From Gaetbulibacter saemankumensis DSM 17032 (GTDB lineage Bacteria; Bacteroidota; Bacteroidia; Flavobacteriales; Flavobacteriaceae): a stretch of DNA of 64,000 nt. The notes below the pieces were generated by a model that made no database searches, was not told the DNA's origin, and worked only from the letters and a program-made list of their open reading frames with translations. Shown here piece after piece: positions 39,327-47,978 of the stretch. Position numbers and translations under genes: made by a program. The stretch covers positions 1,041,492 through 1,105,491 of the forward strand of contig NZ_KE384430.1 in assembly GCF_000425645.1 (NCBI RefSeq), in the 5' to 3' direction. Numbering within the stretch: the first letter of the stretch is position 1; each line of letters starts with the position of its first letter.

Positions 39327-39908
39327 ATGTTTAAAGTCTTTGTTGGAGATAAACCTATAATACTAACCACTAAAGTTGAACAAGAGACTAGTTTTAAGAA
39401 TTATTTACTTGAAACTGTTAATATTAGAAAGGTTATAAAGGAACTAAATAATTCTAATCTGGAATCGGTACGATTAATTCATAAAAATCCTGATAAACTT
39501 TTAAAGAAATTCTTAAAAAAGTTACCGAATGTTATTGCAGGGGGAGGTAAAGTTTTTAATGAAAATAAAGAAATTTTATTCATTTATAGGAATGATAAAT
39601 GGGATTTGCCTAAGGGAAAAATAGAGGGGCGAGAAACAATTGAAACCACAGCAATTAGAGAAGTTACTGAGGAAACAGGAGTTGCTGGATTAGAAATTGT
39701 AAAACCTTTAGAAACTACTTATCATATTTTTAAACGTAATGGTCGTTATAAAATAAAAATAACTTATTGGTTTGAAATGAAGACAAGTTTTAATGGGAAT
39801 CTTTATGCACAGGAGGAAGAAGGTATAACGAAAGTGGAATGGTTGGATAGTGGTCGTATACAAAGTGCGCTTGAAAATTCGTACGCCAATATTAGAGCTT
39901 TAATTTAG
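39327..39908 (+). CDS. Nudix hydrolase
   Basis: 193 residues. N-terminal ~70 residues are of unknown type; the Nudix domain spans ~70-190. The Nudix box is complete, GKIEGRETIETTAIREVTEETGV (matching GX5EX7REUXEEXGU), preceded by NDKWDLPKG. It cleaves nucleoside-diphosphate-linked or diphosphoinositol-like substrates; the exact one is not readable. Divergent from pyrE. Confidence 0.92.
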   Translation: MFKVFVGDKPIILTTKVEQETSFKNYLLETVNIRKVIKELNNSNLESVRLIHKNPDKLLKKFLKKLPNVIAGGGKVFNENKEILFIYRNDKWDLPKGKIEGRETIETTAIREVTEETGVAGLEIVKPLETTYHIFKRNGRYKIKITYWFEMKTSFNGNLYAQEEEGITKVEWLDSGRIQSALENSYANIRALI

Positions 39909-39932
39909 GCGTAGAAAAAAGTTAAGAACCTA

Positions 39933-39964
39933 TTGTTTCATACATAAACAATTTGTTATGTTTG
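39933..39964 (+). promoter_or_regulatory. Promoter upstream of the 133-residue unknown gene
   Basis: TTG 39933-39935, 21-base spacer, TATGTTTG 39957-39964. A leader of about 95 nt follows before the ATG at 40064. Confidence 0.55.
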
Positions 39965-39992
39965 CCACATACGAAATGTATTTTGCTATACC

Positions 39993-40017
39993 TATAGATA
40001 ACGATTGGTTATCTATA
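39993..40017 (+). promoter_or_regulatory. Leader hairpin upstream of the 133-residue unknown gene
   Basis: TATAGATAAC (39993-40002) pairs perfectly with GTTATCTATA (40008-40017), loop GATTG, about 25 nt past the expected transcription start. No T-run follows. It could be an operator for a dimeric protein or an mRNA-stabilising 5' stem. Confidence 0.45.
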
Positions 40018-40063
40018 ATTTTTCATTTCTCTCACAGTAAAACTCAATTTTTAAAGAATTTAA

Positions 40064-40465
40064 ATGAATAGGTATAGATTGTCGTTTGGTGAAATTAATA
40101 TTCTTTCTAATAGTTTAGCCGAAGTTATTGTTGATGAAGGTATTATTATGGATGGTGTAATGGTTGATGAATACCATGACTTTCTGTTAAGTAATCTAGA
40201 AGCGCCTTTCTGTCTGTTAGTCAATAAAAAATATTCCTATAGTTATACTTTCGAAGCACAGACCAGTATTGCAAGTCTTCCAGAAATTAAAGCCATGGCT
40301 ATAGTGATTAATAGTCAGGGTGGATTAATGTCAACAGAAACACTTATTAAACTTAATGAAGCTAGTGCTTGGAATATTAAAATGTTTCATAATCGTGAAG
40401 CCGCAGTTACTTGGTTAGACCTTTTTTTATCTAATCATGTAAGTTTAGAATTTCAATCGTTATAG
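40064..40465 (+). CDS. Conserved-looking unknown protein, possibly STAS/SpoIIAA-like
   Basis: 133 residues, not confidently recognised. Alternating strands and helices (FCLLVNKKYSYSYTFEAQTS, IKAMAIVINSQGG, NIKMFHNREAAVTWLDLFLS) resemble the SpoIIAA-like/STAS fold, in which a small domain controls a partner. No transmembrane segment or signal peptide. It has its own promoter and a 5' hairpin, and it lies 81 nt upstream of a SulP transporter that itself ends in a STAS domain. A link with that transporter is inference. Confidence 0.55.
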   Translation: MNRYRLSFGEINILSNSLAEVIVDEGIIMDGVMVDEYHDFLLSNLEAPFCLLVNKKYSYSYTFEAQTSIASLPEIKAMAIVINSQGGLMSTETLIKLNEASAWNIKMFHNREAAVTWLDLFLSNHVSLEFQSL

Positions 40466-40546
40466 TTAATATCCCTAGTAAATTATGTTGTGTATTTTGT
40501 GGGGCTACTATAATAAGTTTAAATTTACCCTCTTAAATTAATCAAC

Positions 40547-42160
40547 ATGACAGAATTCATTAGAAAGCGTGCTGCGAACGCAAAGAATGATATATTAAGT
40601 GGAATAACTGTAGCACTTGCCTTAGTGCCTGAAGCAGTAGCGTTTGCATTTGTTGCAGGCGTAGATCCGCTGGTTGGACTGTATGCTGCATTTATGATAG
40701 GGTTTATAACCTCGATGTTTGGTGGTCGTCCAGGAATGATAAGTGGAGCGACTGGGGCATTAGCTGTTGTGATGGTTAGTTTGGTTGCGGAGGGTAACGC
40801 CATGGGTGCTTTAGGGGATAATCTCGGATTGTATTATCTTTTTGCAACTGTAATTTTAATGGGGATTATTCAAGTTTTAGCTGGTGTCTTCAAGCTGGGT
40901 AAATTTGTTAGGTTAATACCGCATCCTGTGATGATGGGATTTGTAAACGGATTGGCTATTGTTATTTTCCTTTCACAATTAAATATGTTTAAAGATGCTG
41001 ATGGTGACTGGTTTTCCGGAACGCAATTGTATACCATGTTGGCTTTAGTAGGGTTAACCATGGCTATTATGTATTTTCTACCAAAACTAACTAAAAAACT
41101 ACCTGAAGCTTTAGTTGGAATTCTTGTAGTTTCCGCTATTGTAATTTTCGGTGACTTAGATGTAGCAACAGTTGGTAGTTTTATTAGAGATGGAGGAGGA
41201 GAAGGTTTAAAAGGAGGCTTGCCTCAGTTTCAATTTGACATTTTCTCAAAAGTTCCTTTTAATTTACAAACGCTTAAATTTATTGGGCCTTATGCATTAA
41301 TACTAGCGGCTATTGGTCTAATTGAGTCTTTGATGACGTTAAATTTAGTAGACGAATTAACTGAAACTCGTGGTAATGCTAATCGTGAATGTATGGCTCA
41401 GGGAGGAGCTAATATTGTCACCGGATTTTTTGGTGGAATGGGTGGTTGTGCTATGATTGGTCAATCCTTAATTAATATTAAATCTGGTGGAAGAACACGA
41501 TTATCAGGAATTGTAGCTTCAGTATTATTACTTGTTTTTATTCTTTTTGCTTCTGGATTCATAGAAAAGGTGCCTATTGCAGCATTGGTAGGGGTCATGT
41601 TTATGGTAGTAATAGGAACTTTTGCTTGGAGTAGTTTCAGGATACTAAATAAAATTCCAGTTAGTGATGTTATTGTTTTAGTAGCTGTTTCAACATTAAC
41701 GGTGATATTCGATTTGGCTATTGCGGTAATTGCAGGCGTTATAATAAGTGCCTTGGTGTTTTCCTGGGAAAATGCGAAACGTATTCGTGCACGTAAGCGT
41801 ATGCGGGAAGATGGAACCAAAGTGTATGAAATATGGGGGCCATTGTTTTTCGGTTCGATTATAGCTTTTAATGAAAAGTTTGATGTTAAAAATGATCCAG
41901 ATAAGGTTGAAATCGATTTTGTAGAATCACGGGTTAGTGATCATTCTGCCTTAGAAGCTATCTTGAATCTTGTAAATAAATATGAAGAAGCGGGTAAGAC
42001 TATTAAATTAAAGCACTTAAGTGAAGACTGCAAAGTATTGCTTTATAAGGCTAATCCGAAATTTAGAGAGGTTATAGTTGAGGCTGTTGATGATCCAAGA
42101 TATCATTTAGCTGAAGATCCTGAAAAATTTCCAAAACCTTTATCGGAGTATAGCTTTTAA
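40547..42160 (+). CDS. SulP-family inorganic anion transporter with C-terminal STAS domain
   Basis: 537 residues, about 12-14 membrane segments over residues 15-400. The first is preceded by NDILSGITVALALVPEAVAF, the SulP N-terminal signature. A cytoplasmic C-terminal STAS-like domain (~430-510) includes FGSIIAFNEKFDV and VEIDFVESRVSDHSALEAIL. SulP proteins carry sulfate, bicarbonate or other anions, often with Na+ or H+. Substrate not readable. Convergent with coaD. Confidence 0.94.
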   Translation: MTEFIRKRAANAKNDILSGITVALALVPEAVAFAFVAGVDPLVGLYAAFMIGFITSMFGGRPGMISGATGALAVVMVSLVAEGNAMGALGDNLGLYYLFATVILMGIIQVLAGVFKLGKFVRLIPHPVMMGFVNGLAIVIFLSQLNMFKDADGDWFSGTQLYTMLALVGLTMAIMYFLPKLTKKLPEALVGILVVSAIVIFGDLDVATVGSFIRDGGGEGLKGGLPQFQFDIFSKVPFNLQTLKFIGPYALILAAIGLIESLMTLNLVDELTETRGNANRECMAQGGANIVTGFFGGMGGCAMIGQSLINIKSGGRTRLSGIVASVLLLVFILFASGFIEKVPIAALVGVMFMVVIGTFAWSSFRILNKIPVSDVIVLVAVSTLTVIFDLAIAVIAGVIISALVFSWENAKRIRARKRMREDGTKVYEIWGPLFFGSIIAFNEKFDVKNDPDKVEIDFVESRVSDHSALEAILNLVNKYEEAGKTIKLKHLSEDCKVLLYKANPKFREVIVEAVDDPRYHLAEDPEKFPKPLSEYSF

Positions 42161-42170
42161 TTACTGATTC

Positions 42171-42626
42171 TTACTTTATCCTGACACTATCGGGCACAAA
42201 TTTTTTATAGTTACCATTATTTCGAATAATGTCTCGTACAATAGATGATGCGATAAATGATGTTTTCGAAGAGGTTAGTAAAAAGACCGTTTCTATGGTA
42301 GACATATGTCTGTTGGCATGTGCTATGGCTTTTTCAAATTCGAAATCGGCCGGATTTCTTAATCCTCGGAGAATAAAATTCGCACCAATTTTTTGACAAA
42401 AATCGACGGTTAACCCCTCATAAGTAACGACTTTAACTTTTGATTCTCCCTCAAAGGCCTTTTCAATAAAGGCTTTGCGCTCTTCCAGTGAAAACATGTA
42501 TTTTTTGTCTGCATTGATACCGATGGCAACAATAACTTCATCAAATAAGGTGATCCCACGTTTTATAATATCAAAATGCCCTAACGTAATTGGGTCGAAT
42601 GAACCAGGAAATAGTGCGCGTCTCAT
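42171..42626 (-). CDS. coaD: Phosphopantetheine adenylyltransferase
   Basis: 151 residues. MRRALFPGSFDPITLGHFDI carries the TxGH nucleotidyl-transferase motif. GLRNPADFEFEKAIAHANRH binds phosphopantetheine, and SFIASSIVRDI is the ISSTxxR counterpart. It performs the penultimate step of CoA synthesis. It lies 53 nt downstream of ddl and has its own -7 element. Confidence 0.98.
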   Translation of the reverse strand: MRRALFPGSFDPITLGHFDIIKRGITLFDEVIVAIGINADKKYMFSLEERKAFIEKAFEGESKVKVVTYEGLTVDFCQKIGANFILRGLRNPADFEFEKAIAHANRHMSTIETVFLLTSSKTSFIASSIVRDIIRNNGNYKKFVPDSVRIK

Positions 42627-42663
42627 GTAATAATCTTTTTTGTAAATCTTGGTTAGCTTATAT

Positions 42664-42671
42664 CAAATATA
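42664..42671 (-). promoter_or_regulatory. -7 element for coaD
   Basis: Minus-strand TATATTTG (CAAATATA on plus) between the ddl stop and the coaD ATG, leaving about 30 nt of leader. Also part of the short palindrome CTTATATTTGATATAAG. Confidence 0.45.
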
Positions 42672-42679
42672 AGACTAAA

Positions 42680-43654
42680 TTATTTCAGTGCTTGCTCAAT
42701 GGCATTATCAAATAAGTCGGAAAGCGCAATACCCGCTGCCGCTGCTTGTTGCGGTAAAATACTTTCTCGGGTTAATCCAGGAATGGTATTTACTTCTAAT
42801 AAATGAGGTTCACCATCTTTGAAAATATATTCACTCCGACTAAATCCCTTTATTTTAAGAGCACTGTATAATTGTTTCGCAACAGTCGTTACTTTTGCTT
42901 CTTGTTCCTGGGTTAAACGGGCCGGGGTTATTTCTTTTGATTTTCCTAAATACTTAGCTTCATAATCGAAAAAATCATTTTCACTAACAATTTCTGTAAT
43001 GGGAAGCACTGTTATTTCTCCTTTAAAATTTATAACACCAACAGAAACTTCGGTGCCTTCGAGATATGATTCGATAATAATTTCGTCGTCTTCTTTAAAA
43101 GCGATGTCAATTGCTGTTTGTAAATCAGTCTTTTTATAAGCTTTGGTAACCCCAAAACTACTACCGGCCTTATTGGCTTTTACGAAACAAGGTAATCCTA
43201 CCTTGTTGATTATGGCGGCTTCATCAATAGCATCACCTTTATTAACATAAAAGGATTCTGCCATTTTTATACCATAAGGTTTTAAGATACTTAAACAATC
43301 ACGTTTATTAAACGTTATGCTTGCCTGATACATATCACAGCTGGTATGCGGAATATTTAAAAGCTTTAAATAAGCTTGGATGTATCCATCTTCACCTGGT
43401 GAGCCATGAATGGCATTAAAAACACAATCGAAGGTAATTTTAGAATTATCAATGATAACTGAGAAATCGTTCTTATCGATAGGGAATTCTTGGTTTTCGG
43501 CATCAACATATACCCATTTTTCTTTAAAAATATGAATGCGGTACGGAACGTATTTCGAAGTGTCTAAAGTGTCATAAACAACATTTCCACTTTTTAAAGA
43601 GATTTGATATTCACTAGAATACCCTCCCATGATAATGGCTATATTTTTTTTCAT
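42680..43654 (-). CDS. ddl: D-alanine--D-alanine ligase
   Basis: 324 residues, ATP-grasp fold. MKKNIAIIMGGYSSEYQISL, the Gly-rich HGSPGEDGYIQAYLKLLNIP, KANKAGSSFGVTKA, and the metal-binding end LLEVNTIPGLTRESILPQQA. It makes the D-Ala-D-Ala dipeptide for peptidoglycan. Divergent from the PASTA gene. Confidence 0.97.
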   Translation of the reverse strand: MKKNIAIIMGGYSSEYQISLKSGNVVYDTLDTSKYVPYRIHIFKEKWVYVDAENQEFPIDKNDFSVIIDNSKITFDCVFNAIHGSPGEDGYIQAYLKLLNIPHTSCDMYQASITFNKRDCLSILKPYGIKMAESFYVNKGDAIDEAAIINKVGLPCFVKANKAGSSFGVTKAYKKTDLQTAIDIAFKEDDEIIIESYLEGTEVSVGVINFKGEITVLPITEIVSENDFFDYEAKYLGKSKEITPARLTQEQEAKVTTVAKQLYSALKIKGFSRSEYIFKDGEPHLLEVNTIPGLTRESILPQQAAAAGIALSDLFDNAIEQALK

Positions 43655-43765
43655 TTAGAAATGTACAATTAAGCGATGCATCTAAAAACAGTAATAAATC
43701 GTATGTATTATAAGAAGAGCTAAAATATCATATATATTGCAAAAGAAAAAACAGTTCTGTTTTTA

Positions 43766-43773
43766 TATATTTG
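43766..43773 (+). promoter_or_regulatory. -7 element for the PASTA-RluA operon
   Basis: TATATTTG ends 19 nt before the ATG at 43793. No clear -33 TTG. Confidence 0.45.
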
Positions 43774-43792
43774 CCTAATTGAAAGTTTTTAC

Positions 43793-44347
43793 ATGAGCCT
43801 ATTTAAATTCCTTACAAGTAAAGTGTTTTTTAAGCAAATCCTATTAGCTATTGTGGCTGCAGTGGTTTTATGTTTTATCATATTAAAATGGTTAAATGTA
43901 ACAACAAATCATGGCAAATTTGAAACAGTTCCCGATTTAAAAGGAAAATCTATAGATGTTGCAAGGATGGCATTAAACGATAATAAATTGGTTATGCAAA
44001 TTCAGGATTCAGCTAATTATAATCCTGATTACCCTAAATTTTCTGTAATCGATCAGGAGCCGACAGCAGGTTCTCAGGTTAAGGAAAATAGAAAAATTTA
44101 CATTACCTTAAATCCTTCAGGTTACCGAAAGATTTTAGTGCCGGATTTAACGGAGCGTACGTTTAGACAAGCCAAGCCATCATTGGAAGCTCTTGGATTT
44201 CAAGTTGGAAAAATTACTTATGTTGATAATATAGCAAAAGACCTTGTGTTAAAATTGGAATACAAAGGAAAAGCTATTAATCCCGGGGATATGCTACCCA
44301 AAACATCTACTATTGATTTAGTACTTGGTAACGGAAACAGGCCTTAA
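43793..44347 (+). CDS. PASTA-domain membrane protein
   Basis: 184 residues. Short cytoplasmic N-terminus, one membrane helix (~13-33), then two to three PASTA repeats outside. These open with ETVPDLKGKSIDVARMALND (~45), ILVPDLTERTFRQAKPSLEA (~115) and a short final one. PASTA domains bind peptidoglycan stem peptides. There is no kinase domain. It sits between ddl and the pseudouridine synthase, a conserved Bacteroidota order. Confidence 0.9.
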   Translation: MSLFKFLTSKVFFKQILLAIVAAVVLCFIILKWLNVTTNHGKFETVPDLKGKSIDVARMALNDNKLVMQIQDSANYNPDYPKFSVIDQEPTAGSQVKENRKIYITLNPSGYRKILVPDLTERTFRQAKPSLEALGFQVGKITYVDNIAKDLVLKLEYKGKAINPGDMLPKTSTIDLVLGNGNRP

Positions 44348-44397
44348 AATAAAACAAAATTGACTTCTGTAATATAATTTACAGTAAATACTACATA

Positions 44398-45438
44398 ATG
44401 GACGATTACACACCTGAACTCCCTGATGATGATAACGATTTACACGAGCACCATTCTTTTACCGTAGAGAAGGGACAAAAGCCGTTACGAATTGATAAGT
44501 ATTTAATGAATTTTGTTGAAAATGCGACCAGAACCAAAATTCAGGCGGCTGCTAAAAATGGTGGTATTTATGTTAATGATGAACCTGTAAAGTCTAATTA
44601 TAAGGTAAAGCCATTCGATAAAATCCGCGTTCTTTTCGAACATCCCCCTTATGAAGAATTATTGGTAGGAGAAGATATTGATATTGATGTTGTTTATGAG
44701 GATGACCAACTTTTGGTAGTAAATAAACCTGCTGGTATGGTGGTGCACCCTGGGCATGGTAATTATTCGGGGACTTTAATAAACGCATTGATTTATAGGT
44801 TTGAAAATTTACCCAATAATTCAAGCAATCGACCAGGCTTAGTGCATAGAATAGATAAAGATACTAGTGGTTTGTTAGTGGTAGCTAAAACGGAACATGC
44901 GATGAATCATTTGTCGCTTCAGTTCGCCCAAAAGACAAGCGAACGTGAATATGTTGCAATAGCTTGGGGTAATATTGAGGAAGAGGAAGGTACCGTAGAA
45001 GGGAATATAGGTAGGCATCCTAAAAACCGTTTGCAGAATACCGTTTTTTTAGGTGATGAGTCCGATAAAGGAAAACCGGCGGTGACTCATTATAAAGTTA
45101 TCGAGCGACTAGGCTATGTAACATTAGTTTCCTGTAAGTTAGAAACCGGACGTACCCATCAAATCCGTGTACATATGAAGCATATCGGGCATACCTTATT
45201 TAATGACGAGCGTTATGGTGGGGAAAAGATTTTAAAAGGTACCACGTTTACAAAATATAAACAGTTTGTTGAAAACTGTTTTAAGATATTGCCACGTCAG
45301 GCATTGCATGCAAAGACATTAGGTTTTGAGCACCCTACTACGGGCGAATTTATGCGATTCGACACTGAAATTCCTGAAGATATGCAATTGTGTATCGAAA
45401 AGTGGCGTAACTATGCCAGGCATCAAGAAATGGAGTAG
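44398..45438 (+). CDS. RluA-family large-subunit rRNA pseudouridine synthase (RluD-like)
   Basis: 346 residues. N-terminal S4 RNA-binding domain (~25-85, RIDKYLMNFVENATRTKIQ). The catalytic Asp is in GLVHRIDKDTSGLLVVAK, followed by GRTHQIRVHMKHIGHTLFND. The S4 domain and length fit RluD, which modifies helix 69 of 23S rRNA, but RluC cannot be excluded. A 50-nt gap follows the PASTA gene. Confidence 0.92.
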   Translation: MDDYTPELPDDDNDLHEHHSFTVEKGQKPLRIDKYLMNFVENATRTKIQAAAKNGGIYVNDEPVKSNYKVKPFDKIRVLFEHPPYEELLVGEDIDIDVVYEDDQLLVVNKPAGMVVHPGHGNYSGTLINALIYRFENLPNNSSNRPGLVHRIDKDTSGLLVVAKTEHAMNHLSLQFAQKTSEREYVAIAWGNIEEEEGTVEGNIGRHPKNRLQNTVFLGDESDKGKPAVTHYKVIERLGYVTLVSCKLETGRTHQIRVHMKHIGHTLFNDERYGGEKILKGTTFTKYKQFVENCFKILPRQALHAKTLGFEHPTTGEFMRFDTEIPEDMQLCIEKWRNYARHQEME

Positions 45439-45450
45439 GAGTGGGCTACT

Positions 45451-45475
45451 TAATTATAAAATCCATTTATAATTA
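45451..45475. terminator. A/T-only hairpin after the pseudouridine synthase gene
   Basis: TAATTATAAA (45451-45460) pairs perfectly with TTTATAATTA (45466-45475), loop ATCCA, 12 nt past the stop. There is no T-run, so termination efficiency is doubtful. Confidence 0.4.
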
Positions 45476-45499
45476 CATAAGTATTATCTGTAAATTGTA

Positions 45500-45531
45500 T
45501 TGAGATTTCTTTAATTTTAGGCTTAATTTTG
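45500..45531 (+). promoter_or_regulatory. Promoter ending 4 nt before the VOC gene
   Basis: TTG 45500-45502, 21-base spacer, TAATTTTG 45524-45531, then 4 nt to the ATG at 45536. Both elements are present, so transcription probably starts at the start codon. Confidence 0.6.
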
Positions 45532-45535
45532 AAGT

Positions 45536-46189
45536 ATGAAAATAAAGGAGATAATATTATTTACTTCAGATATTCTAAGGCAGAAACAGTTTTATCAGGA
45601 TGTTTTAGACTTTGAATTGGTGTTTAATTCAGAAACCTTTATTTCATTCAATACGGGAAAAAGTATCTTATCTTTTCAGTATAAATCTGAGACGAAACCT
45701 TCTCATATCGCATTTAATATTCCTACTAATAAACTTATCGAAGCATTGGAGTGGCTTAAAAAGCGTGTTGAAATATTACCCTATGGAGAACAATTTATTT
45801 CGAATTTTGAATCCTGGAATGCTAAGGCTATATATTTTTATGACAGCGATAATAATATTTTAGAATTTATAGCCAGAGAAAATTTAGGAATAACAAGCGA
45901 TGGCGCCTTTTCATCTAAATCTATCATTTCACTAAATGAAATGGCTATAGCTACTTCCGATGTGAAAAATGTTTATGAAACTATAAATAGTATTAGGGTA
46001 ATACCTGTTTTCGATGGTAATTTGGAACGGTTTTGTGCTGTGGGTAATGATGAAGGTTTGTTTATTATAATTAATAAAGATTTGAAGAAATGGCACCCCA
46101 CATATGAAGATGTTTATATTTCAGACTTCATAATAAAGGGAGATTATAACTTCAGTTATATTAATGGAGAAATTAAGGAATTCACTTAG
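45536..46189 (+). CDS. VOC (glyoxalase/dioxygenase-fold) family protein
   Basis: 217 residues made of two VOC half-domains. The first is clear: MKIKEIILFTSDILRQKQFY, a strand with FISFNTGKSILSFQY, KPSHIAFNIP and IYFYDSDNNILEFIARENLG, which holds His and Glu in metal-ligand-like positions. The second half (SLNEMAIATSDVKNVYETIN...) is more divergent. The family covers metal-dependent isomerases, dioxygenases and resistance proteins; the reaction is not assignable. Confidence 0.85.
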   Translation: MKIKEIILFTSDILRQKQFYQDVLDFELVFNSETFISFNTGKSILSFQYKSETKPSHIAFNIPTNKLIEALEWLKKRVEILPYGEQFISNFESWNAKAIYFYDSDNNILEFIARENLGITSDGAFSSKSIISLNEMAIATSDVKNVYETINSIRVIPVFDGNLERFCAVGNDEGLFIIINKDLKKWHPTYEDVYISDFIIKGDYNFSYINGEIKEFT

Positions 46190-46288
46190 TAAATAATAAG
46201 CATTAAGCTTAAGATTCCGTAACTTTAGATATTAAATTATTACAGCTCGCGAATTGCGGCAAGCAAAAAAAATAAAAGAAAAAAATAG

Positions 46289-47047
46289 ATGAAATTAGTA
46301 TTATCACCTGCAAAGTCGTTAGATTTTGAATCGGAATTACCAACAACTCAACATACAGAACCGCAATTTTTAAATCAATCAGAACGACTTAATAAAATAT
46401 TAAAACAGAAATCGGCGAAGAGTTTGTCGAAATTAATGAGTATTTCTGATGCATTAGGCCAGTTAAATTACGAACGTAATCAAAATTGGGAATTACCTTT
46501 TACCACGGAAAATGCACGGCCAGCAATTTATTCTTTTAGCGGCGATGTATATAGGGGGTTGGATGCCTACACGATTCCACAGGATGCTATAGACTATCTT
46601 CAAAGTTCAGTTCGAATTCTTTCAGGATTATATGGTATTTTAAAACCATTGGACTTGATGCAGCCATACCGACTAGAAATGGGAACGAGAATGCCTGTAG
46701 GAACCAATAAAAATTTATACGAATTTTGGAAAAAGCACATTACAGAGGCGCTAAACAATGAGATAGAAGATGGAGAAGTGTTTTTAAATCTGGCGAGTAA
46801 CGAGTACTTTAAAGCTATCGATAAGAAGGCCTTAAAAGCTAAGATAGTGACTTGTACCTTTAAAGATTTTAAAAATGGCGAATACAAAATGATTATGACC
46901 TACGCTAAATTAGCTCGTGGTTATATGGCTCGATATATCATTGATAATAAAGCAGAAACCATCGATGAGGTAAAAGGATTTAATTATGAAGGTTACAGTT
47001 ATAGTGAACCTATGTCAACTGAATCAGAATTAGTATTTATAAGATAA
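46289..47047 (+). CDS. yaaA: Peroxide stress protein YaaA
   Basis: 252 residues, DUF328 family. MKLVLSPAKSLDFESELPTT start, RPAIYSFSGDVYRGLDAYTI, LRMLSGLYG-like RILSGLYGILKPLDLMQPYRLEMG and NLASNEYFKAI. In E. coli YaaA lowers intracellular free iron during peroxide stress. The DNA before it has a GC-rich patch (GCTCGCGAATTGCGGCAAGC) but no clear promoter. Confidence 0.95.
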   Translation: MKLVLSPAKSLDFESELPTTQHTEPQFLNQSERLNKILKQKSAKSLSKLMSISDALGQLNYERNQNWELPFTTENARPAIYSFSGDVYRGLDAYTIPQDAIDYLQSSVRILSGLYGILKPLDLMQPYRLEMGTRMPVGTNKNLYEFWKKHITEALNNEIEDGEVFLNLASNEYFKAIDKKALKAKIVTCTFKDFKNGEYKMIMTYAKLARGYMARYIIDNKAETIDEVKGFNYEGYSYSEPMSTESELVFIR

Positions 47048-47050
47048 ATT

Positions 47051-47779
47051 ATGCATTATTTCTTGATTATAGCATTGCAGGCCTATTGCATTTATCATGT
47101 GCTTAAATACAGAAGACCTTACTATTGGATTTTATTAATTCTGTTTTTACCAGTGCTTGGTTCTGCAATTTATTTAATTACTCAGATATACAATAGACCT
47201 AATGTTAATAGAATTCAAGAAGAAATTGTATCTATTGTAAACCCGGCAAAGAAAATCAAGGATCTTCAAAAACGCCTTGATTTTTCTGATACTTATCAAA
47301 ATAGGGTAGACTTAGCCGATGCCTATCTTGATATAAAACAATACGATCAGGCTATTAATCATTATTTAAAGGCCCTAGAAGATAAGGCTCAGAATGGATT
47401 TTATGTAATAACGATGTTAGTAGAAGCTTACTATTATACCGAGAAGTATCAAGAGGTTATTGATTATACCGATAAAATTAAAAACGAACATGATTTTAAA
47501 AAATCAAGAGCCCAATTTATATTGGGACTGGCTCAAGAAAAATTAGGAGATTTTAAAGCCGCTGAAAGCAACTTAAGAAATATAGATGTTCGATATTCTT
47601 TTTATGATGAGCGTCTCGTTTTAGCTAAATTTTTGATAACTCATAACAAAACTGAAGATGCCATAGATATATTGGAAGAGATTATTTTAGAATCTCAAAA
47701 TATGACAGACACCAACAGAAGACTCTATTGGGAGACCGTTCAGGATGCAAAAAAGATATTATCCGAAATAAAAGACTAG
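47051..47779 (+). CDS. Membrane-anchored TPR protein with a PLDc_N-like N-terminus
   Basis: 242 residues. The first ~50 residues hold two hydrophobic helices (YFLIIALQAYCIYHVLKYRR, YYWILLILFLPVLGSAIYLI) matching the cardiolipin-synthase N-terminal (PLDc_N) pattern. No phospholipase D HKD motif follows. Instead, TPR repeats occupy ~80-235 (VDLADAYLDIKQYDQAINHY, ILGLAQEKLGDFKAAESNLR). Probably a membrane scaffold facing the cytoplasm. It starts 3 nt after yaaA, so co-transcribed. Confidence 0.8.
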   Translation: MHYFLIIALQAYCIYHVLKYRRPYYWILLILFLPVLGSAIYLITQIYNRPNVNRIQEEIVSIVNPAKKIKDLQKRLDFSDTYQNRVDLADAYLDIKQYDQAINHYLKALEDKAQNGFYVITMLVEAYYYTEKYQEVIDYTDKIKNEHDFKKSRAQFILGLAQEKLGDFKAAESNLRNIDVRYSFYDERLVLAKFLITHNKTEDAIDILEEIILESQNMTDTNRRLYWETVQDAKKILSEIKD

Positions 47780-47783
47780 TCTA

Positions 47784-47918
47784 TTATTTTACTTCCACCT
47801 TTTTATCAATACTAATTTTAGTTTCAACGGAAGGTTTCTTTTTAATACGAGGTCTTCTTACTCCAAAGGTTCCTCGGTAAATTTTTCCTCGTTTCGTTTT
47901 TTTATCGCCTTTTCCCAT
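47784..47918 (-). CDS. 30S ribosomal protein THX
   Basis: ATG at 47918, TAA at 47784-47786: 44 residues, [20 protein letters not shown] followed by [12 protein letters not shown] and a polar tail. The opening [12 protein letters not shown]-x-RG and the strongly basic composition match the THX/bTHX family, which sits in the head of the 30S subunit. It is oriented against its neighbours and ends 5 nt from the TPR gene's stop. Easily missed because of its size. Confidence 0.88.
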   Translation of the reverse strand: MGKGDKKTKRGKIYRGTFGVRRPRIKKKPSVETKISIDKKVEVK

Positions 47919-47978
47919 TTTTTATGTATTTTAATTTAAAATAGTATACAAAATTCAGTGTAAAAATCCAAGTAAAAA

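Noticed and set aside
41461-41820. 119-codon frame opposite the SulP gene
   Set aside because: Threonine/isoleucine-rich shadow of the transmembrane coding strand.
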